Positions 14,008 to 22,079 of a stretch of 32,059 nt of DNA are shown one piece after another. The translations under genes were made by a program, and so were the position numbers. Source of the stretch: Candidatus Iainarchaeum sp. (GTDB lineage: Archaea; Iainarchaeota; Iainarchaeia; Iainarchaeales; GCA-2688035); the NCBI GenBank assembly GCA_020053055.1, contig JAGVNX010000070.1:1-32059 (forward strand), read 5' to 3'. A model generated the notes under the pieces. The model was not told the DNA's origin. It made no database searches and saw only the letters and a program-made list of their open reading frames with translations. The stretch's first letter is position 1; each line of letters begins with the position of its first letter.

Positions 14008-15297
14008 ATGAAAACAAAATTTTTGTTAATAATCGGTTTAGTTGCTGTTGTTGTTTTGCTTGCAGGATGCACTCAAAATCAACTTTCTTCTCCAGTGCCA
14101 GAAGGCAAAAAAAATTGTGGAACTGACATTTCCTGTTTTGCAAACGCTGCTTTGGACAATTGTAAGCAAGCAAGTGTGACAAGCACTTTTAGCGTAAATT
14201 TGTTTGGGGTTACACAAACAACTACCATGGATATAGAAAGCAAAGGCATTGAAGGCACAAAGTGTATTTTGTATCAAAAATATATAAAGAACGAAATTGA
14301 GTTTCCACCAGAACTTTTGCAAAATATGACTGAAGAGCAAATAACCGAGGCAAAACAACTAGCAAAAATTTTTGAAGGCAAAGATATGACTTGCAAGCTT
14401 GAAAAACAAGAATTTTATGATTACATTGGCAACATTAAATCATTCGTAGAAACTGGCAGCGGCTCGTTCTCATCAGACGATTTGCCAAAAGAAAAATGCA
14501 CTGGAAGCATTTACGAAATAAGCGACCAATGCCAAACTAATACCGAATGTAATGACAACGATAATTCCACAAAAGACGAATGTAAAGAAAGTTCAAAACT
14601 ATGTGTTCACACTCCAATCATTAGTTGCACAAATAGTGACAATTATTGCCCAAGCAATTGCAATAGTGAAAATGATAGTGACTGCAAGAATAATTCTTGT
14701 GGAGAGTTGAGTGGAAGAATTTGTGCTATTGATGAGCAATGCTCTACAAACTATGTTAGTGCTTCCGATAGCACGAAATGTTGCTTGTCTGTTTGTGAAA
14801 AGATTAATAGTTGCGGTAATGTTAATTGTTCTGATGACCAAAAATGTGTTAGTGGCAATTGTGTTTTGAAAACCTGTGCTGAAAAAAATGGCATTGTTTG
14901 TTCAAGTAATCAAACTTGCAATGGAATTGGCACTAATAGTTTTGATGCTCAATCCTGTTGTATTGGAACTTGCGAATCAAGCAACACCGCACCCTCAAAT
15001 GCCTACTTTGAAGGAAACGAACTAACAAACCTAACAGGCAAAGGCACTTACACAGGACAAACCCTAAAAATAAAAATCATGAGCATAAGCGCTACAGGCA
15101 CAACCTATTCTGCAAGACTCGAACTATACTCCGGAACAACACTAATTGATTCTGAAACAGTCTCTGCAGGAACAAGACTAGACCAAACATTCCTAAGCAA
15201 CGGAAACTACATCCTAGCAGACCAAGTCACAATAACAACAATAGCAGTCGAAACTTCCACAAACAAAGGCTACATACTATTCAATGTGGTAACATAG
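14008..15297 (+). CDS. Cys-rich repeat lipoprotein
   Basis: The protein is about 429 residues from ATG 14008, with AGGGTAAATGAT just upstream and TTTATATT near 13950. The signal ends in lipobox LLAGCTQ. Residues about 30-170 form an alpha/beta region of unknown fold. Residues about 180-340 are very Cys-rich, with a tandem unit of the form C-x4-GR/I-xC...QxC...CCxxxC (SGRICAIDEQCSTN, then NGIVCSSNQTCNG). The last 100 residues are Thr/Ser-rich beta sequence without Cys. The DNA for this tail uses CTA, ATA and AC-rich codons unlike the T/G-rich codons before it, suggesting the tail was acquired separately. It is extracellular and membrane-tethered; a binding or surface-display role is inferred. 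Confidence 0.8.
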   Translation: MKTKFLLIIGLVAVVVLLAGCTQNQLSSPVPEGKKNCGTDISCFANAALDNCKQASVTSTFSVNLFGVTQTTTMDIESKGIEGTKCILYQKYIKNEIEFPPELLQNMTEEQITEAKQLAKIFEGKDMTCKLEKQEFYDYIGNIKSFVETGSGSFSSDDLPKEKCTGSIYEISDQCQTNTECNDNDNSTKDECKESSKLCVHTPIISCTNSDNYCPSNCNSENDSDCKNNSCGELSGRICAIDEQCSTNYVSASDSTKCCLSVCEKINSCGNVNCSDDQKCVSGNCVLKTCAEKNGIVCSSNQTCNGIGTNSFDAQSCCIGTCESSNTAPSNAYFEGNELTNLTGKGTYTGQTLKIKIMSISATGTTYSARLELYSGTTLIDSETVSAGTRLDQTFLSNGNYILADQVTITTIAVETSTNKGYILFNVVT

Positions 15298-15356
15298 ATT
15301 TCACAAAGCAGTGCTTGTAAAATCATATGACAATTAATTGAGCAAAATAACAAAAT

Positions 15357-15384
15357 CCAGAATAGTTTCTTAAAAATTTTGCAC
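15357..15384 (+). promoter_or_regulatory. TATA region of the GIDE-like gene (repeat copy 2)
   Basis: CCAGAATAGTTTCTTAAAAA continues to TTTTGCAC. The TTCTTAAAAAT core is about 26 bases before ATG 15397. The block is nearly identical to 4265-4291. Confidence 0.5.
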
Positions 15385-15396
15385 ATTAGTGTTTCT

Positions 15397-16257
15397 ATGG
15401 TTCTTGCACAAATTTTTGCAGCAATAATAGTTCTGATAATCATAGGCGTTATTGTTTGGGGCTACTACTACCAAAACCGACGGAAACATTTGCTTTTGAA
15501 ATTGAAAGAAATGGATTCGTTACCCCCGCCAAATGAGCACGCTGTTTTTTTTGAAGGCATTGTAACAAAACCTGTGTACTATGCTCCATTCGACGGCCAA
15601 GAATGCGGGTTTTTTGCTTTGCACATTTGGAAAAAAACTTCAAGTTTAATCAAAAAAGCAGGGCTTGGAACGCTAAATGCGTTTGAACTTGTTTATTTAA
15701 GTGGTGATTTTTTTGTCCAGCACAAGACCAGCAATCAAGAATATAGAATAGCAGTGGTTGATTGTTATGAACAGTTTTTGGGGTCAACAATCGCATTGTC
15801 CCAATTTGCACGGCCTTTTTTGGCAGGAGAAAAAAGCCAGCGAAAAGATTCTATAATTGAAATCAACGCCCAAAACAGAGCCAGTGAATCAGCGCTAAGT
15901 GTCTTGTTTGGGTATTACAATGGAAAGGCAGAAAGCGGAACACGCGTGTCAGTGCCATTCTATCAAAAAAATGTTTCAACCATTTATAGTGTAAAGCCCA
16001 AAGCAAATATTGATTTCAAAGTACAAGAATTTACAGTCGGAAATAATCTGCCAGACAGAATTATCGAATTGTTAAGGAAAAAAAGTGCATTCGACCAGTT
16101 CCTGCAAAACGGCGATGTTCTAGTTATAACACAGCTTGCAATTCCAATAGGCCAGGGAGTGTTCGTATCCGGAACGCAAGGCTCATCCGCAAACTCGATT
16201 CTACTTAGGCCTTCACAAATAGGAATATCAATTTCCTACAAAGACCCATCAAAATAA
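15397..16257 (+). CDS. membrane-anchored GIDE-domain-like protein
   Basis: The protein has 286 residues from ATG 15397. One N-terminal helix (IFAAIIVLIIIGVIVWGYYY) is followed by a basic RRKH stretch, so the bulk is probably cytoplasmic. AVFFEGIVTKPVYYAPFDGQ with ECGFFALHIWKK resembles the GIDE domain (beta-rich domain of MULAN/GIDE-type ubiquitin ligases and of prokaryotic membrane proteins). No RING is present, as usual in prokaryotes. The C-terminal part, IGQGVFVSGTQG then LLRPSQIGIS, is further beta structure. Function is unknown; related proteins sit near membrane-stress genes. The neighbour downstream is the ArsR-type gene, from its own promoter. Confidence 0.6.
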   Translation: MVLAQIFAAIIVLIIIGVIVWGYYYQNRRKHLLLKLKEMDSLPPPNEHAVFFEGIVTKPVYYAPFDGQECGFFALHIWKKTSSLIKKAGLGTLNAFELVYLSGDFFVQHKTSNQEYRIAVVDCYEQFLGSTIALSQFARPFLAGEKSQRKDSIIEINAQNRASESALSVLFGYYNGKAESGTRVSVPFYQKNVSTIYSVKPKANIDFKVQEFTVGNNLPDRIIELLRKKSAFDQFLQNGDVLVITQLAIPIGQGVFVSGTQGSSANSILLRPSQIGISISYKDPSK

Positions 16258-16294
16258 ACAAAAAAGGCCAAGACTGCCTTTCCAATAACATAGG

Positions 16295-16304
16295 TTTAAA
16301 AATA
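16295..16304 (+). promoter_or_regulatory. TATA box of the metal/thiol cluster
   Basis: TTTAAAAATA is centred about 26 bases before ATG 16325. The imperfect GTGAATTATAATTCACAT that follows (GTGAATTATAATTCAC is a perfect 16-bp palindrome, 16307-16322) overlaps the start site and is a good operator candidate. Confidence 0.6.
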
Positions 16305-16306
16305 GC

Positions 16307-16322
16307 GTGAATTATAATTCAC
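16307..16322. promoter_or_regulatory. Palindromic operator candidate
   Basis: GTGAATTATAATTCAC is a perfect palindrome lying between the TATA box and the ATG of the ArsR-type regulator. Its length and position fit autorepression by a dimeric winged-helix repressor. No second copy ahead of copA was found by eye. Confidence 0.55.
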
Positions 16323-16324
16323 AT

Positions 16325-16621
16325 ATGGAAAAGTGCGAGAAACAGCTTTTTTTCGGCATGTTTGCCAATAAGCTAAAAGTCCAGATTTTGGAAGAGTTGA
16401 TGGCAAGGCCAATGGGTGTTACAGAAATTTCGAACGCGGTTGATGCTGAAAGAAGCAATGTTTCACATGCCTTGCTTTCAATGAATTCCTGCAAAATTGT
16501 GGGAGTTGAACAGGATGGCAGGCAGAGGCGTTATTATTTGAACAGGGAAACTGTGCTGCCAATGATGAAGCTTGCGGAAAAGCATGTTTCAAGGAACTGC
16601 AGCAAATGCTTTGCAAAATAA
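16325..16621 (+). CDS. ArsR/SmtB-type winged-helix regulator
   Basis: The protein has 98 residues from ATG 16325. The HTH is KLKVQILEELMARPMGVTEI, NAVDAERSNVSHALLSMNS, with a wing GVEQDGRQRRYYLN. Cysteines at 4, 56, 92 and 95 (MEKCEK, MNSCK, NCSKC) could form a thiol metal site of the kind that releases ArsR-family repressors from DNA. This is inferred, since the classic ELCVCD motif is absent. It is the first gene of the run leading to copA, and the palindrome over its start is the likely operator. The GTG start in the ORF track is upstream of the proposed TSS. Confidence 0.82.
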   Translation: MEKCEKQLFFGMFANKLKVQILEELMARPMGVTEISNAVDAERSNVSHALLSMNSCKIVGVEQDGRQRRYYLNRETVLPMMKLAEKHVSRNCSKCFAK

Positions 16622-16634
16622 AGGGGTTGATTGA

Positions 16635-17150
16635 ATGGAAACAAAAAAAATCGGGATTGTAATTGGAATTGCTGTTGTTGCTGTTGTATTGATAGCGTTT
16701 ATGGGAATTGCAACAGGGTTTTTTGTTTTAGGGCCAGGCAATGGCGATATTAAAAAATTTGGGACTTTTTCTTATGTTGAAGGAACAGCTGTTGAAAAAA
16801 TTGACGGAAAGCCTGTTGTAAGGCTTTTTTCCACTACCTGGTGTCCGCATTGCATCTGGATAAAGGAAACTTTTGATTCAACCATGAAGGAATATGTTGC
16901 GCAGGGAAAGATTGTTGCTTACCACTGGGAAATAGATACTGGGGACAATTCTTTGACTCCTGACATGGAAAAAGAAGTGCCTGCTTCGGAACTTGCAATT
17001 TTCAGCAAATTCAGCCCTGGAAACAATATTCCCTTGTTTGTTTTTGGCGGAAAATATTATCGGATTGGAAACGGGTTTGAATCGCAGCAAGACCTTGAAA
17101 AGGAAAAAGCAGAATTCCGGGCAATGATTGAACAATTGCTCAAAGAATAA
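16635..17150 (+). CDS. membrane-anchored thioredoxin-fold protein (CPHC)
   Basis: The protein has 171 residues. An N-terminal helix (IGIVIGIAVVAVVLIAFMGI) anchors a thioredoxin domain outside the membrane. The active site is TTWCPHCIWIKETF (Cys70, Cys73). CPHC is the DsbA-type dipeptide, suggesting an oxidising or metal-thiol role. The cis-Pro region is GNNIPLFVFGGKYYRIG. GGGGTTGATTGA precedes the ATG. It follows the ArsR gene by 13 bases, so they are co-transcribed. The role is probably disulfide formation or handling of metal-sensitive thiols on the cell surface. Confidence 0.85.
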   Translation: METKKIGIVIGIAVVAVVLIAFMGIATGFFVLGPGNGDIKKFGTFSYVEGTAVEKIDGKPVVRLFSTTWCPHCIWIKETFDSTMKEYVAQGKIVAYHWEIDTGDNSLTPDMEKEVPASELAIFSKFSPGNNIPLFVFGGKYYRIGNGFESQQDLEKEKAEFRAMIEQLLKE

Positions 17151-17163
17151 GTAAGGCGATTTG

Positions 17164-17229
17164 ATGGCTAAAACTGCCATTGTAAAGTATTTGCCGGAAA
17201 TAACTGAGTTTTATGGAATTAAAAATTGA
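17164..17229 (+). CDS. Possible 21-residue leader peptide
   Basis: The small frame MAKTAIVKYLPEITEFYGIKN starts 13 bases after the thioredoxin stop with AAGGCGATTTG just before its ATG, a better ribosome site than that of the gene behind it. It ends inside the next gene, overlapping its start by 17 bases in another frame. It could couple translation of the membrane HTH gene or be chance. Confidence 0.35.
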   Translation: MAKTAIVKYLPEITEFYGIKN

Positions 17230-17731
17230 TTTTTCAAACAAGAAAACAATTGCGGGGCTAATTGCGTTAGTCTGTGTAATAGCGATTATTGCTTATTTGC
17301 CTCCATTGCTTATTGCGGCAAACCCGCAAACCTGCACTGTGGACGGGGTCTGCCAGCACGAGCAAAGATTGAATTTGATAATAGAACTTGTGCCTGTTTT
17401 TATCCTAGCCGGGATAGTAATCGGCGCAGTGATTTTCTTTTTCATGGCTTCAAAGCTTGACAACAAGCAGAAAGAAATCCAAAAAGTAACTGAAACACTT
17501 GTACAATTTTTGAACAGGGATGAAAAAACAGTTGTCCAAAAAATCCTTGAAAATAATGGAAAGGTTTTTCAGTCTGAAATTTCCCGCATTGAAGGGATTG
17601 GAAAATTAAAAAGCCACCGGATTCTCCAAAGGCTTTCAGACAGGAAAGTAATTGAAATTGAAGGCCATGGAAAAACAAACATTGTAAAACTGGCAAAAAA
17701 CATTCAGGAAGCGCTAATTATAAAAAAATAA
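17213..17731 (+). CDS. membrane-anchored winged-helix regulator
   Basis: The protein has 172 residues. Two membrane helices (about 12-36 and 55-80) enclose an outer loop NPQTCTVDGVCQHEQRL with Cys41 and Cys47. After a linker (KLDNKQKEIQKV), residues about 100-165 form a winged helix: TVVQKILENNGKVFQSEISR, KLKSHRILQRLSDRKVIEIE, then GHGKTNIVKLA. This architecture occurs in archaeal one-component membrane regulators. The loop Cys pair next to a gene for an extracellular CPHC thioredoxin suggests sensing of thiol or metal state outside the cell; that is inference. No Shine-Dalgarno is seen at its own ATG. Confidence 0.82.
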   Translation: MELKIDFSNKKTIAGLIALVCVIAIIAYLPPLLIAANPQTCTVDGVCQHEQRLNLIIELVPVFILAGIVIGAVIFFFMASKLDNKQKEIQKVTETLVQFLNRDEKTVVQKILENNGKVFQSEISRIEGIGKLKSHRILQRLSDRKVIEIEGHGKTNIVKLAKNIQEALIIKK

Positions 17732-17741
17732 GCCAAAACAA

Positions 17742-17863
17742 TTTTTCTTTCTTTTTGGGCAACCACACTTTTCTTTTGGCAAATGCCTTTCTGTTTACCA
17801 AAAATCTTGGGCTCTTTCTTTTGGACACCCCATACTTTTCTTTTTTTAAAAGAAAGAAAAGGA
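17742..17863. repeat. Dispersed palindromic repeat, copies 2 and 3
   Basis: Copy 2 (17742-17780) keeps TTTCTTTTTGGGCAACCACA then CTTTTCTTTTGGCAA. Copy 3 (17807-17863) keeps GGGCTCTTTCTTTTGGACAC and the hairpin CTTTTCTTTTTTT/AAAAGAAAGAAAAG at 17835-17861. Both match the copy at 6232-6290 in order and in the GGA that follows the stem. They fill the gap between the membrane HTH gene and the HMA protein gene. Confidence 0.6.
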
Positions 17864-17918
17864 CGGTTTCAGCAAACCATATCAATGGTTTCAGCTGCTG
17901 TTTAGTCAGGTGATTTTA

Positions 17919-18623
17919 ATGAGTGAAAAAATTTCTGAAAGCAGCAGAGACTGCTGCAATAATTCAAAGGAAAAAAGTTCCCTAAAACAGGGGCTTTTGT
18001 ATGGCCTTGTCCCCCACATTGGCTGCATTGGCTTTGTTGCTGCGTCAATTTTGGGGGTTACTGTTGCAGTTGAATTTTTCAAGCCGCTTTTAATGAATCC
18101 CTGGTTTTTCTATATCCTGATTGGCATTTCATTAATGTTTGCAACAGTTTCAACAGCAATTTATTTGAAGCAAAACAACATCCTGTCAATGAAAGGGGTT
18201 CTGCGCAAAAAGAAATACATTAGTGCAATGTTTGGCTCAACAATCGGAATAAACCTGCTGTTCTTTTTGCTTATTTTTCCAATGGCTGCAAATTTTGGAA
18301 CAATTGTTTCGGCAAGCCCAAGCGGCCTTGCAATACTGCCGGAAAATAATTCAATTAGTACAATTACTTTGCAGGTGGAAATTCCCTGTTCCGGGCATGC
18401 GCCATTAATTTCAGGCGAACTCAAAAAAATACAAGGAGTGCAGGCAGTTAAATTCAATTTTCCAAACAATTTTGATGTGGCATTTGATTCAAGCAAAACA
18501 ACAAAAGAACAGATGTTTGCACTGGATGTTTTCAAGCAGTATCCTGCAAAAGTCATTTCAGAATCAAAAGCAGGGGGGAACGCAAATCTTGCACCCTTGC
18601 TGCAGCAAGTCCCCCATAAATAA
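17919..18623 (+). CDS. membrane protein with C-terminal HMA-like domain
   Basis: The protein has 234 residues from ATG 17919, preceded by CAGGTGAT. A Cys-containing N terminus (SSRDCCNNS) leads into three or four helices (about 26-52, 60-84 and 104-128) including [14 protein letters not shown]. The tail resembles a heavy-metal-associated ferredoxin-like domain, [35 protein letters not shown], with CxxH-like CSGH in place of CxxC. It may pass copper or another soft metal to or from the CopA ATPase encoded next, in the manner of MerT/HMA fusions. The transport role is inferred. The family is not firmly identified. Confidence 0.65.
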   Translation: MSEKISESSRDCCNNSKEKSSLKQGLLYGLVPHIGCIGFVAASILGVTVAVEFFKPLLMNPWFFYILIGISLMFATVSTAIYLKQNNILSMKGVLRKKKYISAMFGSTIGINLLFFLLIFPMAANFGTIVSASPSGLAILPENNSISTITLQVEIPCSGHAPLISGELKKIQGVQAVKFNFPNNFDVAFDSSKTTKEQMFALDVFKQYPAKVISESKAGGNANLAPLLQQVPHK

Positions 18624-18718
18624 TTCAGGAAGCCGCAGCGCGAAACAGGCTGGGCAGATGCTGCGGAGGCCCTGAAGAAACATGCGCGGATGCGGAGCAA
18701 AATAAAAAGCTGAAAATT
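18624..18718. other. GC-rich spacer before copA
   Basis: About 60 bases (GCCGCAGCGCGAAACAGGCT to GCGCGGATGCGGAGC) are far richer in G+C than the flanks. In the frame of the upstream gene, after its stop, they read [20 protein letters not shown] then a stop, with no start codon. It may be the tail of a lost gene or a structured RNA segment. Confidence 0.35.
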
Positions 18719-20950
18719 ATGGAAAAAAAGTATTTTGCAATTGGAAAAATGCACTGCGCAAACTGCGCTCTTACCCTAGAAAAGGCTCTCAAAAAATTGC
18801 CAGGCGTGAAAAATGCAAGCGTGAATTTTGTTTTAGGAAAAGCAAGAGTGGATTTTGACAATGCAAAGCTTGATGAAAAAGAAATTGCAAAGGCAGTTGA
18901 AAAAGCCGGCTATGAAGTAATTTTTGGGCAAAAATCAAAAGATATTGAAAAAGAGGCAAGGGAAAAAGAAATCAAAGGATACAAAACAAAATTTTCTGCC
19001 TCTTTTGCATTAAGCACGCCCCTGGTTTTTTTCATGTTCGCAGAACTGGGTGGAATTGCATTGCCGGAAATTTTAATGCAAAACATGGCAGCAATCCAAT
19101 TTGCCCTGGCAACAATTGTGCTAATCATTGGAAGGGAATTTTTTGTTGGCGGTTTTAGGGCTATTCTGAACAAAAACCCAAACATGTTTTCTCTTGTTGC
19201 AATTGGCGTAGGGGGCGCATATGTTTACAGCCTGATTGCGAGCATTGGATTCTGGGCAGGCATTCAAATTCTGCCAAGCGAAAATTTGTATTACGAAACA
19301 GCAGCGCTTTTGATTGCATTTATTTTTTTGGGAAAATTTTTTGAGGCAAAGGCAAAAGGCAGGGCCTCAGAAGCAATAAAAAAGTTAATATGGTTGCAGG
19401 CAAAAACAGCCCTTGTCCAAAGAAATGGAAAAGAAATAATTGTGCCAATTGAAGAAGTAAAAATAGGGGACATAATAATTGTAAAGCCTGGCCAAAAAAT
19501 TCCTGTTGATGGAACAGTGATTTCAGGCCATTCAAGCATTGATGAAAGCATGGTTTCTGGCGAAAGCATCCCGGTCGAAAAAAATCTTGGCGACAAAGTA
19601 ATTGGAGCAACAATTAACAAAACCGGCTCCTTCAAGTTTTGCGCGGAAAAAATTGGTTCAGAAACTTTTTTGGCACAAATAATTTCGCTTGTGGAAGATG
19701 CACAGGCAAGCAAGGCGCCGATTCAGGCTCTTGCAGACAAAATCGCCTCTGTTTTTGTTCCAAGCGTAATGGCAACTGCAATAATTTCGGCAATTGCATG
19801 GATTTTGATTGGGCAGGGCTTTTTGTTCGGGCTTACTATTTTTATTTCAGTGCTTGTGATTGCGTGCCCATGCGCACTGGGCCTTGCAACACCAACAGCA
19901 GTAATGGTCGGCACTGGAAAGGGAGCAGAGCTTGGAATACTGATTAAGAATGCCTCTGCTCTGCAAAAAGCAGATGAAATTGACACAATTGTTTTTGACA
20001 AAACAGGAACAATCACAAAAGGCAAGCCGGAAGTAACAGACGTAATTGCCGCAAACGGCTTCGGAAAAAAAAGCATCTTGGGTTTTGCGGCAGCCGCGGA
20101 AAAAAATTCAGAGCATCCTCTAGGAGAAGCGGTTTTGCAGAAAGCAAAATCTGAAAAAATAAAAGTGATTGAACCAAAAAAATTTGCTTCTTTTTCAGGA
20201 AAGGGAGTTGAAGCGGAATTTGAAGGAAAAAAAATTTTGCTTGGAAACAAAAAATTAATGGCTGAAAATAAAGTGAACTTGGGCCTGCTGGAAAAACAAA
20301 TTATGGGTTTTGAAAATCTTGGGAAAACGGCAATGATTATTGCAGTGAATGGAAAAATTGCCGGAATTATTGCTGTTGCAGACACAATCAAAGAACATTC
20401 AAGAGAAGCTGTTGAAGCATTGCACAGAATGGGCAAAGAAATTGTACTGCTGACTGGGGACAACAAAAGAACAGCAGAGGCAATTGCAAAACAAGCTGGA
20501 ATTGAAAAAGTGCTTGCAGAGATTTTGCCAGCGCAGAAAAAAAACGAAATCAAAAAGCTGCAAAAGCTGGGAAAAAAAGTCGCAATGGTGGGCGACGGAA
20601 TTAACGATGCTCCTGCTCTGGCACAGGCGGACATTGGGATTGCAATCGGCTCTGGGACAGACATTGCAATTGAATCAGCAGACATTGTGCTTGTGAAAAA
20701 TGATTTGCGCGATGTTGTAGCCGCAATTGATTTGAGTTCATACACAATGAAAAAAATAAGGCAGAATTTTTTCTGGGCATTTGCATATAATCTAATAGGC
20801 ATTCCAGTTGCAGCAGGCGTGCTTTTCCCCTTCACAGGCTGGCTGTTAAGCCCTGTAATTGCAGGCACTGCAATGGCATTCAGTTCTGTAAGCGTTGTAA
20901 CAAATTCGCTTTTAATGAAAAGATACAGGCCAAAAATTAAAACCAGTTAA
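18719..20950 (+). CDS. copA: copper-transporting P1B-type ATPase
   Basis: The protein has 743 residues, the normal size for a one-HMA CopA. The N-terminal HMA domain has KMHCANC (Cys13 and Cys16) with the GYEV end. The transmembrane metal site CPC is at 383-385 ([15 protein letters not shown]), the phosphorylated Asp at 427 (DKTGTITKG), the HP motif in SEHPLGEA, and the hinge [20 protein letters not shown]. The last helix has [20 protein letters not shown], the MxxSS signature of Cu+/Ag+ (P1B-1) pumps. It exports Cu+ using ATP. The stop lies 14 bases inside the convergent PP-loop gene. Regulation is probably by the ArsR-type protein upstream. Confidence 0.96.
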   Translation: MEKKYFAIGKMHCANCALTLEKALKKLPGVKNASVNFVLGKARVDFDNAKLDEKEIAKAVEKAGYEVIFGQKSKDIEKEAREKEIKGYKTKFSASFALSTPLVFFMFAELGGIALPEILMQNMAAIQFALATIVLIIGREFFVGGFRAILNKNPNMFSLVAIGVGGAYVYSLIASIGFWAGIQILPSENLYYETAALLIAFIFLGKFFEAKAKGRASEAIKKLIWLQAKTALVQRNGKEIIVPIEEVKIGDIIIVKPGQKIPVDGTVISGHSSIDESMVSGESIPVEKNLGDKVIGATINKTGSFKFCAEKIGSETFLAQIISLVEDAQASKAPIQALADKIASVFVPSVMATAIISAIAWILIGQGFLFGLTIFISVLVIACPCALGLATPTAVMVGTGKGAELGILIKNASALQKADEIDTIVFDKTGTITKGKPEVTDVIAANGFGKKSILGFAAAAEKNSEHPLGEAVLQKAKSEKIKVIEPKKFASFSGKGVEAEFEGKKILLGNKKLMAENKVNLGLLEKQIMGFENLGKTAMIIAVNGKIAGIIAVADTIKEHSREAVEALHRMGKEIVLLTGDNKRTAEAIAKQAGIEKVLAEILPAQKKNEIKKLQKLGKKVAMVGDGINDAPALAQADIGIAIGSGTDIAIESADIVLVKNDLRDVVAAIDLSSYTMKKIRQNFFWAFAYNLIGIPVAAGVLFPFTGWLLSPVIAGTAMAFSSVSVVTNSLLMKRYRPKIKTS

Positions 20951-21944
20951 TCCTCATTTTTTCAATTTCTTCTGCAGAAATTTTTTTTACCAATAACTTT
21001 TTTGCATTTTTTGATTTTTCTTTTTTTAATTCAACCACTGCCTCTGCGGCCTTGCAATCAGAATAATGCAAAGCCACTTGCGCAGCAAACACGATTGCGT
21101 TTTTCGCTTTTGGCCCCTGCATTATCACAATCGGGCTTCCAATATTTGGAACTTCAAAAACAAAATCGCTTTTTTGCTTCAATAAAGCCAATTGCTTGTT
21201 TTCCTGTTCATTGCGCCCTGCAATTATCTTGTTTTGCCCAAACCGAAAGTGCCTCCCAATTTTTAACAATTCAATGTCAATAAGTGCGACTTTTCTTTTG
21301 TGCCTAAATAAATCGCGAACCTTTGCTGCAAATTCTTTGTAGGTTAAAAGGCACCCCCCTGAAGGGCAGGGATAATCATTAATGCCAAATTTTTTTGCCA
21401 GTTCAAACTGGGGCTTTCTCCGGCGCCCGCTTATAGCCAAGAGTTTTTCCCTGTTTATCCAAAATTTTTTTTCCGCCTCAGTAGGAGGCAAAAGCCTTGC
21501 GGAAAGAGGGCGCAAAAGCTTTCCTTCAAGGCCGGCTTCTTTTTCAATTATTTTCATTGCGCCAATGCGCTGGCTCATTGGCCTTTCGCCAAGAACTTCT
21601 CCTGTAAAAATAAATTTTGCGCCAATGCTTTTGGCAAATTTTTTTGCTTTTTTCAAAATAAAAATCCTGCAGTCAATGCAGGGGTTCATGGCAGAGCCAT
21701 ATCCGTGCGGGGGATGCCGGATTATTTTCAAATACTCTTTTCCTTTCGGAATACTCTTAAACTGAAGCCCAAGCTGCTTCGCGGCTTCAGCAGAATAGCA
21801 TTTTCCTTTTTGGTTGCATAAACAAAAAGGGCTTGTAAAATTCAGGGCAATTACTTCTATGCCCTGTTCCGTAACAAGCTTTGCAGCCAGAGTTGAATCA
21901 AGCCCCCCTGAAAGCAAGCCAACTGCCCTGATTTTTTTTGCCAT
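20937..21944 (-). CDS. PP-loop ATPase, tRNA thiolation-like
   Basis: The protein has 335 residues. The N terminus has the PP-loop [15 protein letters not shown] (SGGxDS), which adenylates a substrate carbonyl. Cys pairs follow at [10 protein letters not shown] and MNPCIDCR, and later [11 protein letters not shown], as in archaeal MnmA/ThiI-related proteins annotated as tRNA 2- or 4-thiouridine enzymes. [12 protein letters not shown] is typical of this archaeal group. Whether it thiolates tRNA is inferred. TATA-like AATATATAAA at 21965-21974 is about 25 bases from the ATG, so the mRNA is probably leaderless. It overlaps copA tail-to-tail by 14 bases. Confidence 0.85.
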   Translation of the reverse strand: MAKKIRAVGLLSGGLDSTLAAKLVTEQGIEVIALNFTSPFCLCNQKGKCYSAEAAKQLGLQFKSIPKGKEYLKIIRHPPHGYGSAMNPCIDCRIFILKKAKKFAKSIGAKFIFTGEVLGERPMSQRIGAMKIIEKEAGLEGKLLRPLSARLLPPTEAEKKFWINREKLLAISGRRRKPQFELAKKFGINDYPCPSGGCLLTYKEFAAKVRDLFRHKRKVALIDIELLKIGRHFRFGQNKIIAGRNEQENKQLALLKQKSDFVFEVPNIGSPIVIMQGPKAKNAIVFAAQVALHYSDCKAAEAVVELKKEKSKNAKKLLVKKISAEEIEKMRINWF

Positions 21945-22079
21945 AAAAAAATTGTAATAACAAGAATATATAAATCAAATATTGTTGAATTGGCTTTCAG
22001 TTTTTTGCCTAACAAAAAGAATACTGCCTTTAATAGGTCAGTGCGTTATTAGTATAATCAAATTTTAAAAAGTGGTGTT

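Noticed and set aside
19723-20868. 381-codon minus-strand ORF
   Set aside because: It is antisense to copA, whose motifs are all intact; composition (Ser, Phe, Ile-rich) is typical of a shadow frame.
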